Positions 55,241 through 63,999 of a stretch of 64,000 bases of DNA are shown here, piece after piece. The stretch comes from Cupriavidus gilardii (lineage in GTDB: Bacteria > Pseudomonadota > Gammaproteobacteria > Burkholderiales > Burkholderiaceae), in NCBI RefSeq assembly GCF_008801915.1, contig NZ_VZOV01000019.1, forward strand, positions 55,462 to 119,461, written 5' to 3'. The position numbers and the translations under genes were made by a program. Position 1 is the first letter of the stretch, and each line of letters begins with the position of its first letter. The notes below the pieces were generated by a model. It worked only from the letters and a program-made list of their open reading frames with translations, searched no databases and was not told the DNA's origin.

Positions 55241-56659
55241 ATGTCCCTGCCGCCACTGCCCGCCCTGCTTGCCGACACGCTGCGCGCCGCCGCCCGCCGG
55301 TATCGCCTGCCGCCGATCGGTGCCGTAGCGGAGCGGATTCATGAGACCAATCCGGCGACAGCGCTGGCGATCACCATCGAACAGGCTCGCCTTGCGCTGG
55401 CGAACGGCGAAGTCCCTGGCGCGGCGCTGAAGCATCTGTTCGTCGAATCGCTCGCGCGCATGGTGCAGGAAGCGATCCGGCCGGATGCCGGCGATCCGGC
55501 TTTCCAGGCGATGGTGCTTCGCCACCGGGTGGCCCATGTGCGCGAGTACGCGTCGCTGGCCGCGCGCGCGGATCAGGACCGCAGGGCCGTGCTGGCGGCC
55601 GTCAATGCGGTGGCGCACCCGAACAAGCAGCAGCGGATCGCGGCGCGTCGGCTGCGTGAAGCCATGGCGAGCCTTCATGCTGCTGCGTCGGCGTCAGCGT
55701 GGGCCGATCTACAGGACGCCGTTCGCACGCTGCTTGCGATGCCGGAAATCGCCAACGACACGCCAGATCATCACGGCCTGATGCAACTGCTGGAAAGCCC
55801 CGCACTGCAGCGTTTGCGGCGGCTCGAAGCGCTATTCTCGGACGAGCTCGTCCGCCAGTATCGATCGCTGTGGGACCGACAAGGGCCTCGCTCGGGAACC
55901 GCTACCGCGACGGCGCAGGGCGTTTCCTCGCGACAGCGCGGGGCCGCCGTCGAAGCGCTGGCCGCGCAGGCGCTGCGCGCGTTGGCGCAGCGGCTCAACG
56001 AACGGGAGGGCTCGTCGGCACCCTACCGCGTCGTCACCTCGATGCGCGTGCCGGCATCGCTGCCGGCCAGCCACGAACGCGCCAAGACCGAATGGGATGC
56101 GGTGTTGCTGAGGCGCGCCGAGACAGCGCGCGAAACGGCCGATGAGGCCGGCGACGATACGCCGGCCTGGGACGTTTGCCTGCTCGTGGAAGCAAAAGCC
56201 TCGGCGGACGCCGCCACCACGGACCTGCCCCGGCTGCTGCGCGGCTTGCGCCTGCTCGCGCATGTCGAGCCGCACGTCGTCTATACCTTCCAGACCGAGC
56301 AAGGGGCGGTACGCCTGCGTGGTGCCGCGTTGCGTGCCCTGCCGACCGACGAAGCGGATCTTTCGAATCGGATCCTGTATTGCAGCGATGCGCCTGCCGA
56401 AACCACTCCGCGCATGCTGAGTGCCGCCAGCCGGATGCAGCTGTTGTCGGCACCCGCCACGCTCGCATTCGCCAGCAAGCTGATCGACCAGCAGCACGCG
56501 GATTCGCGCGACCTCGAGCCGGTCTGGCATCAACTGATCGAATCGCCGCAGTGGAGCGCCGTGCTGAATCAATACCGGACCCTGCGGCAAGTACGAGAGT
56601 TCATGGTCCACGCGGACGATCTGCTGGCCGCGATCGCCGAATCCGGCCGACGCGGCTGA
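55241..56659 (+). CDS. Putative PD-(D/E)XK nuclease-fold protein, 472 aa
   Basis: Start ATG 55241. The N-terminal 220 residues are helical (ALAITIEQARLALANGEVPG onward). The C-terminal half shows the order of a PD-(D/E)XK core: E238 in the GAAVEALAAQ helix, D286 in KTEWDAVLL, and E317-A-K319 in CLLVEAKAS, followed by a helix and strand (VVYTFQTEQG). That pattern fits a restriction-like endonuclease, though I cannot confirm the fold. Similar proteins have, to my knowledge, been carried in databases under an unrelated DAHP synthase name. There is no methylase, helicase or other partner next to it. No signal peptide. Confidence 0.6.
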   Translation: MSLPPLPALLADTLRAAARRYRLPPIGAVAERIHETNPATALAITIEQARLALANGEVPGAALKHLFVESLARMVQEAIRPDAGDPAFQAMVLRHRVAHVREYASLAARADQDRRAVLAAVNAVAHPNKQQRIAARRLREAMASLHAAASASAWADLQDAVRTLLAMPEIANDTPDHHGLMQLLESPALQRLRRLEALFSDELVRQYRSLWDRQGPRSGTATATAQGVSSRQRGAAVEALAAQALRALAQRLNEREGSSAPYRVVTSMRVPASLPASHERAKTEWDAVLLRRAETARETADEAGDDTPAWDVCLLVEAKASADAATTDLPRLLRGLRLLAHVEPHVVYTFQTEQGAVRLRGAALRALPTDEADLSNRILYCSDAPAETTPRMLSAASRMQLLSAPATLAFASKLIDQQHADSRDLEPVWHQLIESPQWSAVLNQYRTLRQVREFMVHADDLLAAIAESGRRG

Positions 56660-56691
56660 CTTATTCCGGCTGACTTATTCCGGCTGAATTC
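56653..56691. repeat. 14-bp direct repeat over two convergent stop codons
   Basis: CGGCTGACTTATTC twice and then CGGCTGAATTC. The first copy supplies the TGA of the 472-residue gene. The second supplies the TAA of the convergent Bug gene. Probably a slippage product. Confidence 0.85.
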
Positions 56692-57643
56692 CCGCCTGCT
56701 TGACCAGCGCCGCCCAGCGATCAACCTCGCCGCGCAGCCGGTCGCCGAGCTGCGCGGGCGACGAGGCCTTCAGATCGATGCCCTGGCTATCCAGGCGAGC
56801 CTTGGTCAGCGGATTGGCGAGCGCCGCGCGTACCTCGTCGCCCAGCTTGCTGACCACGGTCGACGGCGTGCGTGCCGGTGCCACGATGGCCCACCACTGG
56901 CTGATCTGCAGCGACGGCAGCTTGGCCTCCGCGGCCGTCGGCACATTGGGCAGCGCCGGAATGCGCGCCGGTCCGGTCACCATCAACGCCGTGATCTTGC
57001 CTGCGCCAAGCAGGCTGCTGCCGCTTGCCAGCGTGGCGAAATGGCCGGCGACCAGCTGGGCCGACACGTCGGTCAGCGCAGGCGCGGAGCCGCGATAGGG
57101 AACCGCATCGATCGGCACACCGGCCTGCGCCTCGAACATCTTGGCCGCCAGATGGCTGATCGTGCCGTTGCCGCTCGTGGCCAGCTGCAGCGGCTTGCCC
57201 TGCTTGCGCGCATCGGCAAGGAAGCGCTGCGCCTCGCCGGCCCGATAGCGGGTGCTATCGGCGAACAGCACCAGCGGCGATTCCCCGAGCAGCGAAACCG
57301 GCGTGAAATCGCGCAGCAGGTCGTATGGCATCTGACGGAACACGGCCGGCGCCACCGTATGCGCCAGTTCGATGACGCCCAGCGTGTAGCCGTCCGGCGC
57401 CGCCTTGGCCACCGCCTCGGCACCGATGCGGCCCGAGGCCCCTGCCCGGTTCTCGACGACCACCGGCTGGCCCATCGACTCGCTCATTCGCTGCGCCACG
57501 GCGCGCGCCAGCGCATCGGTACTGCCGCCCGCGGCCCAAGGCACCACGATGCGAATGGGTTTTTCGGGATAGGCGGACATTGCCGCCGGCGCATGGGCAG
57601 TCAGGCAGATTGCGAGGGAGGCGATCAGATAGCGCAACGTCAT
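56675..57643 (-). CDS. Bug/TctC-type tripartite tricarboxylate transporter receptor
   Basis: 322 residues. Signal peptide MTLRYLIASLAICLTAHAPAAMSA, mature start YPEKPIRIVVPWAAGGSTDALARAVAQRM. Family motifs VVENRAGASGRIGAEAVAKAAPDGYTLG and ATSGNGTISHLAAKMFE. Periplasmic binding protein for an organic acid; no TctA/B genes are nearby. 25 bases downstream of, and same strand as, the threonine synthase-like gene. Operon membership suggests its ligand is the substrate or a relative of that enzyme's substrate. Confidence 0.92.
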   Translation of the reverse strand: MTLRYLIASLAICLTAHAPAAMSAYPEKPIRIVVPWAAGGSTDALARAVAQRMSESMGQPVVVENRAGASGRIGAEAVAKAAPDGYTLGVIELAHTVAPAVFRQMPYDLLRDFTPVSLLGESPLVLFADSTRYRAGEAQRFLADARKQGKPLQLATSGNGTISHLAAKMFEAQAGVPIDAVPYRGSAPALTDVSAQLVAGHFATLASGSSLLGAGKITALMVTGPARIPALPNVPTAAEAKLPSLQISQWWAIVAPARTPSTVVSKLGDEVRAALANPLTKARLDSQGIDLKASSPAQLGDRLRGEVDRWAALVKQAGIQPE

Positions 57644-57668
57644 GGGAAGACTCCAGCCAGTGTAGGGA

Positions 57669-58871
57669 TCAGCTTTGCGCGGGGTCGCGATCGCCCCGTG
57701 CCGTCAACATCAGAAGAACCGATTGCGATGCGTCGATGCGCCCGTCGGCGCGCAGCATTTGCGCCGCGGCGAGCCCGGCCCCCGCGCAGAGCTCGACCCA
57801 GAATCCCGCCGCCGCCAACGCGGCCGTGCCGGCACGGGCCGCCTCGTCGCCAACAACTACTGCGCCGCCTCCAGAGCGCGTCACCGCCTGAACCTGCTGC
57901 GCGGTCACCGTCGAGCCGGCGGTCGAGAACTGCTGCGTCGCGCCCGCAAAATCGCCCTGCTGCGGCTCGCCGGCCAGCACCCGCGACAGCCGCGGGAACG
58001 GCTCGACCGCCCACAGCTTCGGCACGCGAGAGAGCCGCCGCGCCGCCACCAGATCGCGCAGCGCGCTATAGATGCCCCACAGCAGATCGCCACGCGCGGT
58101 CGGCACGATCACGTGGTCCGGCTCGCAGCCCTGGTACACCCATTCCAGCGCCGCGGCGCGATAGCCCTCGACCCCGAACACCGGGCTGCCCACCGCCGGA
58201 ATGCTGTAGTTGGTCAAGGCGAACGCCCCATCATCCTGCACGCGGCGGCGCACATGCTCCCATCGCGCATGGCCGGTCTCGCAGACGATACGGCGCGCCC
58301 CGTAGTAACGCAGCGCCGCATCGAATATCGCCGGCAAATCGCGGTAAGTCGCGACCTCGCAGGCCAGGCCCGCCGCCGCACAGTAAGCCGCGGCCGATAC
58401 CGCGGCATTGCCGCTCGAGGCCAGCACCACTTCGCGGGCGCCAATCGCCAACGCGCGGCTCACGGCCTGGGATGACATGCGGTCCTTGTGCGAGCCGGTC
58501 GGATTTGCGCCTTCGTTCTTGATCCACAACGACGCAACGCCCGCCACCTCGGCCAGCGCAGGGACCGGCAGACAAGGCGTGTCGCCCTCGCCCAGCGTCA
58601 CGCCATTCAGATACGGCAGGCAATGCCCCCAGCGATAACCTGCGCTTTTTGGTGCAAAATCGAACGCTCGCGCGTCATAGACCGCCTCAACACTGCTGGG
58701 CCGGCCCTGGCTGTGACAGGCCGGGCAGCCTTCCGGCAGGTCCGAAACGGGATAGATCGCCTCGCAGTTGATGCATTGCAGCGCGTGTAGCGCCGGATTC
58801 AGGGCCGGACGGATGGAGGAAGACGGCTTCGATGAAGGGTCGAGAGACATGGCGATAGACAACGATTGCAT
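57669..58871 (-). CDS. Threonine synthase-like PLP enzyme with N-terminal zinc ribbon
   Basis: 400 residues from ATG 58871 (ATG 58850 also possible). Zinc-ribbon cysteines C33, C36, C49 and C52 (LQCINCEAIYP; GCPACHSQ). Then a fold-type II PLP domain with Schiff-base K129 in NPTGSHKDR, the LASSGNAAVSAAAYCAAAGL phosphate or substrate loop, and AGSTVTAQQVQAV near the end. This is the architecture of archaeal-type threonine synthases and of a set of catabolic beta/gamma-eliminases. The PLP phosphate loop and length fit. Its pairing with a Bug receptor and a divergent LysR gene points to use of an amino or hydroxy acid rather than to threonine biosynthesis. Confidence 0.82.
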   Translation of the reverse strand: MQSLSIAMSLDPSSKPSSSIRPALNPALHALQCINCEAIYPVSDLPEGCPACHSQGRPSSVEAVYDARAFDFAPKSAGYRWGHCLPYLNGVTLGEGDTPCLPVPALAEVAGVASLWIKNEGANPTGSHKDRMSSQAVSRALAIGAREVVLASSGNAAVSAAAYCAAAGLACEVATYRDLPAIFDAALRYYGARRIVCETGHARWEHVRRRVQDDGAFALTNYSIPAVGSPVFGVEGYRAAALEWVYQGCEPDHVIVPTARGDLLWGIYSALRDLVAARRLSRVPKLWAVEPFPRLSRVLAGEPQQGDFAGATQQFSTAGSTVTAQQVQAVTRSGGGAVVVGDEAARAGTAALAAAGFWVELCAGAGLAAAQMLRADGRIDASQSVLLMLTARGDRDPAQS

Positions 58872-58927
58872 AAGCCGGAGTCTACGGCGCGCCATGCTCG
58901 AGCGATGACAGCCATCGCAGCTTTTCA

Positions 58928-58942
58928 ATAAGACAAACTTAT
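58928..58942. promoter_or_regulatory. LysR T-N11-A box
   Basis: ATAAG-ACAAA-CTTAT, perfect 5-5-5 inverted repeat with T and A 11 bases apart, in the 80-base gap between the divergent threonine synthase-like and LysR genes. Confidence 0.7.
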
Positions 58943-58951
58943 AAGGTCGAC

Positions 58952-59881
58952 ATGAAAGAGGCGGCCAGAGACACCAGCGAACCGTCCATCAGCGCCCGGC
59001 AGATCGAGGTATTTCGCATGGTCATGCGCCTCGGCTCCGCGCGCCGCGCCGCCGAGGCGCTGCATATCAGCCAGCCGGCGGTGACCCAGACCGTGCTGCA
59101 ACTCGAGAAGATCGCGCAGCTGCGACTGTTCGATCGGAGCAAGGGCCGCATGGTCCCGACCGCCGAAGCCGCCGCGCTGATGGACGAAGTCGAACGCGTC
59201 TATATCGGGCTCGACGCCGTCCAACGCAAGATCGACTTGCTCCGCCAGCACGAGGACACCGTGCTGCGCGTCGGCGCCCTGCATGCGATGGCCGCCAGCG
59301 TGATGCCAATGGCCGTCGCCAGCTTCTCGCACAACTATCCGCGCAGCCATTGCCGGCTCGAGGTCGACAGCTCTCGCGCGCTGCGCGAACGCCTGCTCCA
59401 ACGCGAACTCGACCTGGCCTTCATGGGCGATGAGGTCGACACCAGCGGCCTGACGGCTTCCGAGTTCTACGCCGTCCCGGCTGTCTGCATCGTGCCAGCG
59501 ACCCACCCATTCGCCGCTCGCGCCAGGGTCGGCGTCACCGACCTGGCCGACGCCCCACTGATTGGCCTCGACGCCGCGGACCCGGCCCAACGACAACTGG
59601 AAGCTGCCTTCGCCGAACACCATATCGCCCCCCGCTTCGTCGCGACGACTCCGTATAGCCATACGCAATGCGCGTTGGTATTGGCGGGTGCGGGGCTTGC
59701 GATTACCAATCCGCTGGTCGCACGGACATATTTGGCGCTTGGGCTCAGGAGTGTTCCGTTTGCGGGGGCGGTTCGGTTTCGGGCGATTCTGGCCTTCCAT
59801 CCCGGGCGCGGTCAGTCATCAGCGGCGCAGCATTTCGTTAGCCTTTGCCGGCAGGGGGTCAGGGATTTGGTGCAGCGGTAG
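58952..59881 (+). CDS. LysR-family regulator
   Basis: 309 residues. Helix-turn-helix about 15-75 (RQIEVFRMVMRLGSARRAAEALHISQPAVTQTVLQLE), effector domain about 105-300 (LRVGALHAMAASVMPMAVASF; LAFMGDEVDTSGLTASEF). Divergent from the threonine synthase-like and Bug pair with a T-N11-A box between them, so probably its activator. The last 23 bases overlap the convergent VOC gene. Confidence 0.9.
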   Translation: MKEAARDTSEPSISARQIEVFRMVMRLGSARRAAEALHISQPAVTQTVLQLEKIAQLRLFDRSKGRMVPTAEAAALMDEVERVYIGLDAVQRKIDLLRQHEDTVLRVGALHAMAASVMPMAVASFSHNYPRSHCRLEVDSSRALRERLLQRELDLAFMGDEVDTSGLTASEFYAVPAVCIVPATHPFAARARVGVTDLADAPLIGLDAADPAQRQLEAAFAEHHIAPRFVATTPYSHTQCALVLAGAGLAITNPLVARTYLALGLRSVPFAGAVRFRAILAFHPGRGQSSAAQHFVSLCRQGVRDLVQR

Positions 59882-60269
59882 GTTCGGCCTCGGCTTCGGG
59901 CTCGGGCTCGTGGCAAACGACTTCGATGTTGTGGCCGTCTGGGCCGATGACGAAGGCTGCGTAGTAGTTGGGGTGGTAGTGCGGGCGTAGGCCGGGTGGG
60001 CCGTTGTCTTTGGCGCCTGCTTGAAGGGCTGCGCGATAGAAGGCGTCGACCTGCTGGCGGGTTTCGGCTTTGAAGGCGAGGTGGAGGTGGGCTGGTTTTT
60101 CGGTGGTTTGGAAGAGGCAGAGGGAGGGCTTGCCTGGGGGGCAAAGTTCGACGCCGTAGGACTGGGGGCCTTCGGAGGCGATGGCTATGCCGAGGGGTTC
60201 TAGGGCTTTGAGGAAGAAGGTTTTGCTTTCTTCAAAGTCGGTAACTCCGAATTTTACATGGTCGAACAC
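59859..60269 (-). CDS. Single-domain VOC/glyoxalase family protein
   Basis: 136 residues from GTG 60269 with CAGGAGC upstream. Pattern MFDHVKFGVTDFEESKTFFLKALEPLG, HLHLAFKAETRQQVDAFYRAALQAGAKDNG, and a final HNIEVVCHEPE. Metal-ligand candidates are the His of FDHVKFG, the His of HLHLAF and the Glu of NIEVVCHE. Family members are isomerases, dioxygenases or antibiotic-binding proteins, and the substrate is not known. The C-terminal 15 residues are Glu/Pro/Ala repeats. The next 275 bases (60270-60544) contain no gene that I can support. Confidence 0.85.
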   Translation of the reverse strand: MFDHVKFGVTDFEESKTFFLKALEPLGIAIASEGPQSYGVELCPPGKPSLCLFQTTEKPAHLHLAFKAETRQQVDAFYRAALQAGAKDNGPPGLRPHYHPNYYAAFVIGPDGHNIEVVCHEPEPEAEAEPTAAPNP

Positions 60270-60544
60270 GGGCGCTCCTGCTCAGTGTTAGGCGGCGTGG
60301 TGACGAGTATCCACCGCCGTGCAGCAACTCGTCTGTCGGGACGCCTCTGGCCCAGGAGCAGAGGGCAGACATCGAATTTAAGGGCCGAGTGTCCGCACTC
60401 TGTCGAAAAGCATGGGATTTCCGGATAACTGGGTTCGGCTAATTGCGGACGTTAGGCCGCGCTCTTTATTGGGCATCCAAGCGCTCGCTCCAGCGCAGGC
60501 AATGGACACGCGCATGGTAGCCATCACGGGAATGCATGTTTGCA

Positions 60545-63500
60545 TCACGCGCTCGCAATTACGCCGAACGGCACGTTATAGGTCTCAAGGAGGAAGTTCT
60601 CCGTGACGCTGAGTAGAGACAGCTGCTCAGGGCTTGCTTTGGCGCGGGACAGACCAGGCTGCACGATGAAGATCCGCAATTTCAAGGACGACATTTTGCT
60701 TCGGTTCCGGATCGCCTGAAGGGTGTCACGGTCACCTTTCTGATACCGTGATAGCTCTCGACCTTCACGAATTTTCGGGTCCCGCCGAAGCAGGTGAATA
60801 AATAGCTCGGTGTTTCGGAGTTGGCTCTGAAGCCAGCTAATGCTCTTTTGCGCCTGACCACAAACTTCGTACAGATCTCCCACGCGCGCCCCGGCGGTAC
60901 TCTCCAGAGAAAACTTGCAGTGGTAGAAGTCTACAGAGATGGTCGCGCCGGAATGCTCTTCTGTAACCTTGATGCCTACGACGTCTGCGGACTCACCCGA
61001 GCCGTCGTCATCGTAGATGACGTCATACCCTCCTGCGCTCTTAAGCTCTTCGATAACCCTGTACTGTATGGAATCCTTCTCGCAAGTTACCCCCTGCGCT
61101 TCCTTTTTCAAATCGACGCCCGACCAGTCCCAGACCTCGATGCGGTCTCGATCATACGGCCCATAGATGTCAGGCAACGCGACAAGCAGACTACCTTCCA
61201 GGTAGGAGCCATCAGCAAAGGTAATGACTGGAGGGTTCTCATCAAAAAATTGAGAGAGCGGCCAAGATTTCAGCCCTTTCGCCAATGTGCCGGCGGCGCC
61301 CACTGAAACGAAGCGATAGGTTGAGACGGAGTCATCATCGATCGGCACTATCTCGAGCCGAAGTACCACTTCAGCGGAATCGCTGAACACCCGGAACATG
61401 ATGTCTCCCGTCTCGGCCGGGCTGACCAACTCGATACCGAGATTCCAAAACTCTGTCTGTTGCCCGTCACCAAGCGTGGCCGAATACACGCTTTCCGGTT
61501 CCTGATAGATGCTGTCTGGCCAATCTACGGTAATTGGCATGGCAGTTGGACGCACCTTTACAAGTTTAGGGACAAGAGTTCCCTTCAGCACTGCTTCCGG
61601 GTCGATGTTCTCGTCGATGACTTTCGAGCCGACGTGCTTACACCAACGTGCGAAAGAGTCTAAGCGGAGCCGTTGGAATGACCACACGCGACCCCGCTTC
61701 GCTGCGCCGACAGTCGCAATTGCTCCGTTTTCATATCCAACCCCGGAAATCACTGCACGGCGTGCGGTTTTCTTGGAGGCCTCTGATAAACGGGCGGCAA
61801 CATCTGCGCCCATGCGAGCGATGTAGCGGATCTGCCGACCAAATTGCTCGTTCATTCCCAGATTCGTAAGCAATAGGCGCTTGACTCCATGAAAACATCT
61901 ATAAAGTTCCGGGTCTTGGATCAACTCCACATCTTCGCCGCAAAGCACCTTTGCCATCGTCCGATACTCGCCACTCTTCGAGGAACCATGGATGTAGAGA
62001 AGGTTCTTCTCCTTGTCCCAGATTGAAACGAGCAACTCCCACTCCCAGTCCTTCACAGCCTCAATATCAGTCCAAGGGACGGACTTGCTCGTACCAAGCA
62101 CGACAACCAGCATGTTTTCCTTGGCGTTCAGCGTATCTCGCACCTTATCCGTGGAGGACAGACCGGTCAGTCCTTTACGATAGTCCCCGGGCTTCCAAGC
62201 GCTACAACGAGTGCGATAGACGACCATGCTGGTTGCTGGTCGAATCTCCTGCAATGGGATATCGCCTTGAAACGGTTCGAACCCCTCAAGGAAGTCTCGA
62301 GCCTCTACTTGCTTGTCTATCTCGGTATCGCTTAGTTCTGGCAGCAGTTCGTTCCAGTCCGGATCTTGACTGTAGAGTTTCTGGAGCTCATCCCTGACGT
62401 CAACGTTAGCGACATTGGCGATGAATGTCGGGCTCCCCAAGTCCGATCTGCTGCGTGTGAATCTACCTGCAAGCTGCAGTGTAACGGGAAGGCTTTTTCG
62501 TACGTCGTGAAACGCTGCGATCTTCAGCTCCGGCATGTCAAAGCCTTCACCGAGCATATCAACGCACACCACTATTCTCGATTTCCCCGACATCAGTTTC
62601 TGCAGCGCCTCCCTCCGCTCCCCCACTTTGAGCTGGCTGTGAAGAAGTATCGGGTTGTACCTACCGAGTTCCTCATATATTTCAAAAACTCGTTTCGCGC
62701 GGGGGATGTCGTAGGCTCGCGCCATTGCCACATGAAGGCCGGTCCGGTCCTTCTCCAGTTCTTGGATGGTAGCCTTGGCGATGGCTACATCCGCCTTGTC
62801 GTCGTTAAACTCGAAAACCGACTGGAACGTGATCGGCTGGAAGTACCCGTCTTTCTGCGCTTGGCGCAGGGGATACCGGTAAATAATTTTGCCATCGATA
62901 AGTTGGTCGTCGTCTCGAAAAGGCGTGGCCGTGAACTGGAGAATTCGGCGCTTGCCAAAGTGGGCTTTGAAGCGTTTCCACGTCGGCGCCTCGGCATGAT
63001 GGGCTTCGTCAATGAATAGATGGGTGCAGAGATCGGAAATGCGTTCCTGCAAGTGATTCGGAAACTGTCCGGCAATGTGGCTGGTGGTAACGACCACATT
63101 ACAGGCCTCGAAGAACGCGGTTAAAGCTTCGGCAGTTTCAAACTTATGCCCAAGGACACCCACTACAGGGTAGCGTGCACTCTCCGCGAGAATTCTGCAT
63201 CCTGGCGCTTTCAGCAGGCCTAGCGTCAAAAACTTGTTCGCAATCTGGGTACGCAAGGCGTCCGTGGGCACAACTACGATAACTCGCTCACAGCAAGCCG
63301 ATGTCAGAACACCAAGCATGGTCTCGGTTTTTCCGGTGCCAGTTGGCAGGACTATTGATGCGACTTCGTTGCTCACCGTCCAGTGTGCATGTACAGCATG
63401 CAAAGCGCCGATTTGCGGGGGGCGGAAGCCGATCACGCCCGTCGACCTATCCTCTTCTATATAGGAGAATCCGTCACGCCAGGAAGCGGCAGCGTCTTTA

Positions 63501-63835
63501 GCGCTTCTGTTGTCCACTGAACGGTCATCGACCGGCATTGATGGATGCTGCAACCAAGTCCCTGCGGAAACATCAAGTGCATCATGCACGATGGCAGCGA
63601 TCGGCGATTTCAGCACAGCCGCCTCGGTCGGGTCGGGCAATCGAGGAGGGGCACTCTTAAGGATGCGAACCGGCATCGGAAGGATGTCAGACGTAACCTC
63701 GAAACCTTCCGCTCGGTCCCTCACGAACCGAACTACCTCAGCATCAATTTCCTGTTCCGGCCGGGCCAGCTGACGAATCCAGCTTTTTTCTATTTTCTTG
63801 CTGACCGAATACACCGCGGCAAGTCGCACCTTCAT
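60545..63835 (-). CDS. SF2 helicase with nuclease-like C-terminal part, probable defence gene
   Basis: 1096 residues from ATG 63835. Helicase core: PTGTGKT at 164-170 (Walker A), DEAH at 276-279, FTATP at 301-305, MLGEGFDMP at 427-435 and the arginine-finger motif QLAGRFTRSR at 454-463. This is the set seen in type I/III restriction-like and phage-defence helicases. A long middle region without known motifs follows. Near the end D951 (ADVVGI) and D969-F-Y-H-C-K974 (a D-x4-K variant) resemble the core of a PD-(D/E)XK nuclease. GC and codon use are clearly lower than in the neighbours, a sign of transfer. No methylase or other partner is inside the window; one may lie beyond 64000. Confidence 0.85.
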   Translation of the reverse strand: MKVRLAAVYSVSKKIEKSWIRQLARPEQEIDAEVVRFVRDRAEGFEVTSDILPMPVRILKSAPPRLPDPTEAAVLKSPIAAIVHDALDVSAGTWLQHPSMPVDDRSVDNRSAKDAAASWRDGFSYIEEDRSTGVIGFRPPQIGALHAVHAHWTVSNEVASIVLPTGTGKTETMLGVLTSACCERVIVVVPTDALRTQIANKFLTLGLLKAPGCRILAESARYPVVGVLGHKFETAEALTAFFEACNVVVTTSHIAGQFPNHLQERISDLCTHLFIDEAHHAEAPTWKRFKAHFGKRRILQFTATPFRDDDQLIDGKIIYRYPLRQAQKDGYFQPITFQSVFEFNDDKADVAIAKATIQELEKDRTGLHVAMARAYDIPRAKRVFEIYEELGRYNPILLHSQLKVGERREALQKLMSGKSRIVVCVDMLGEGFDMPELKIAAFHDVRKSLPVTLQLAGRFTRSRSDLGSPTFIANVANVDVRDELQKLYSQDPDWNELLPELSDTEIDKQVEARDFLEGFEPFQGDIPLQEIRPATSMVVYRTRCSAWKPGDYRKGLTGLSSTDKVRDTLNAKENMLVVVLGTSKSVPWTDIEAVKDWEWELLVSIWDKEKNLLYIHGSSKSGEYRTMAKVLCGEDVELIQDPELYRCFHGVKRLLLTNLGMNEQFGRQIRYIARMGADVAARLSEASKKTARRAVISGVGYENGAIATVGAAKRGRVWSFQRLRLDSFARWCKHVGSKVIDENIDPEAVLKGTLVPKLVKVRPTAMPITVDWPDSIYQEPESVYSATLGDGQQTEFWNLGIELVSPAETGDIMFRVFSDSAEVVLRLEIVPIDDDSVSTYRFVSVGAAGTLAKGLKSWPLSQFFDENPPVITFADGSYLEGSLLVALPDIYGPYDRDRIEVWDWSGVDLKKEAQGVTCEKDSIQYRVIEELKSAGGYDVIYDDDGSGESADVVGIKVTEEHSGATISVDFYHCKFSLESTAGARVGDLYEVCGQAQKSISWLQSQLRNTELFIHLLRRDPKIREGRELSRYQKGDRDTLQAIRNRSKMSSLKLRIFIVQPGLSRAKASPEQLSLLSVTENFLLETYNVPFGVIASA

Positions 63836-63976
63836 CTAGCCATTCCCCTTCAACACCACTACAGACGATAGGTTTTCTAGGCAACCCCATACCTACCCGC
63901 TGTTTGCATATGTTAAATATGAAGAAATCTAACCCTTCTCAATAACCTTTGTTCGCATTATCGAAAATCCCTCTTC

Positions 63977-63999
63977 GGGGGGGGGGGGGGGGGGGGGGG
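63977..63999. other. Homopolymer of 23 G at the window end
   Basis: After CCCTCTTC the sequence is 23 consecutive G and one T. Nothing like it occurs elsewhere in the window. The preceding 63836-63976 stretch is AT-rich and holds only the probable promoter region of the helicase gene. Confidence 0.9.

Noticed and set aside
60412..60606. Short frame of 64 codons between the VOC and helicase genes
   Set aside because: No ribosome binding site or recognisable sequence, and its end overlaps the helicase gene.
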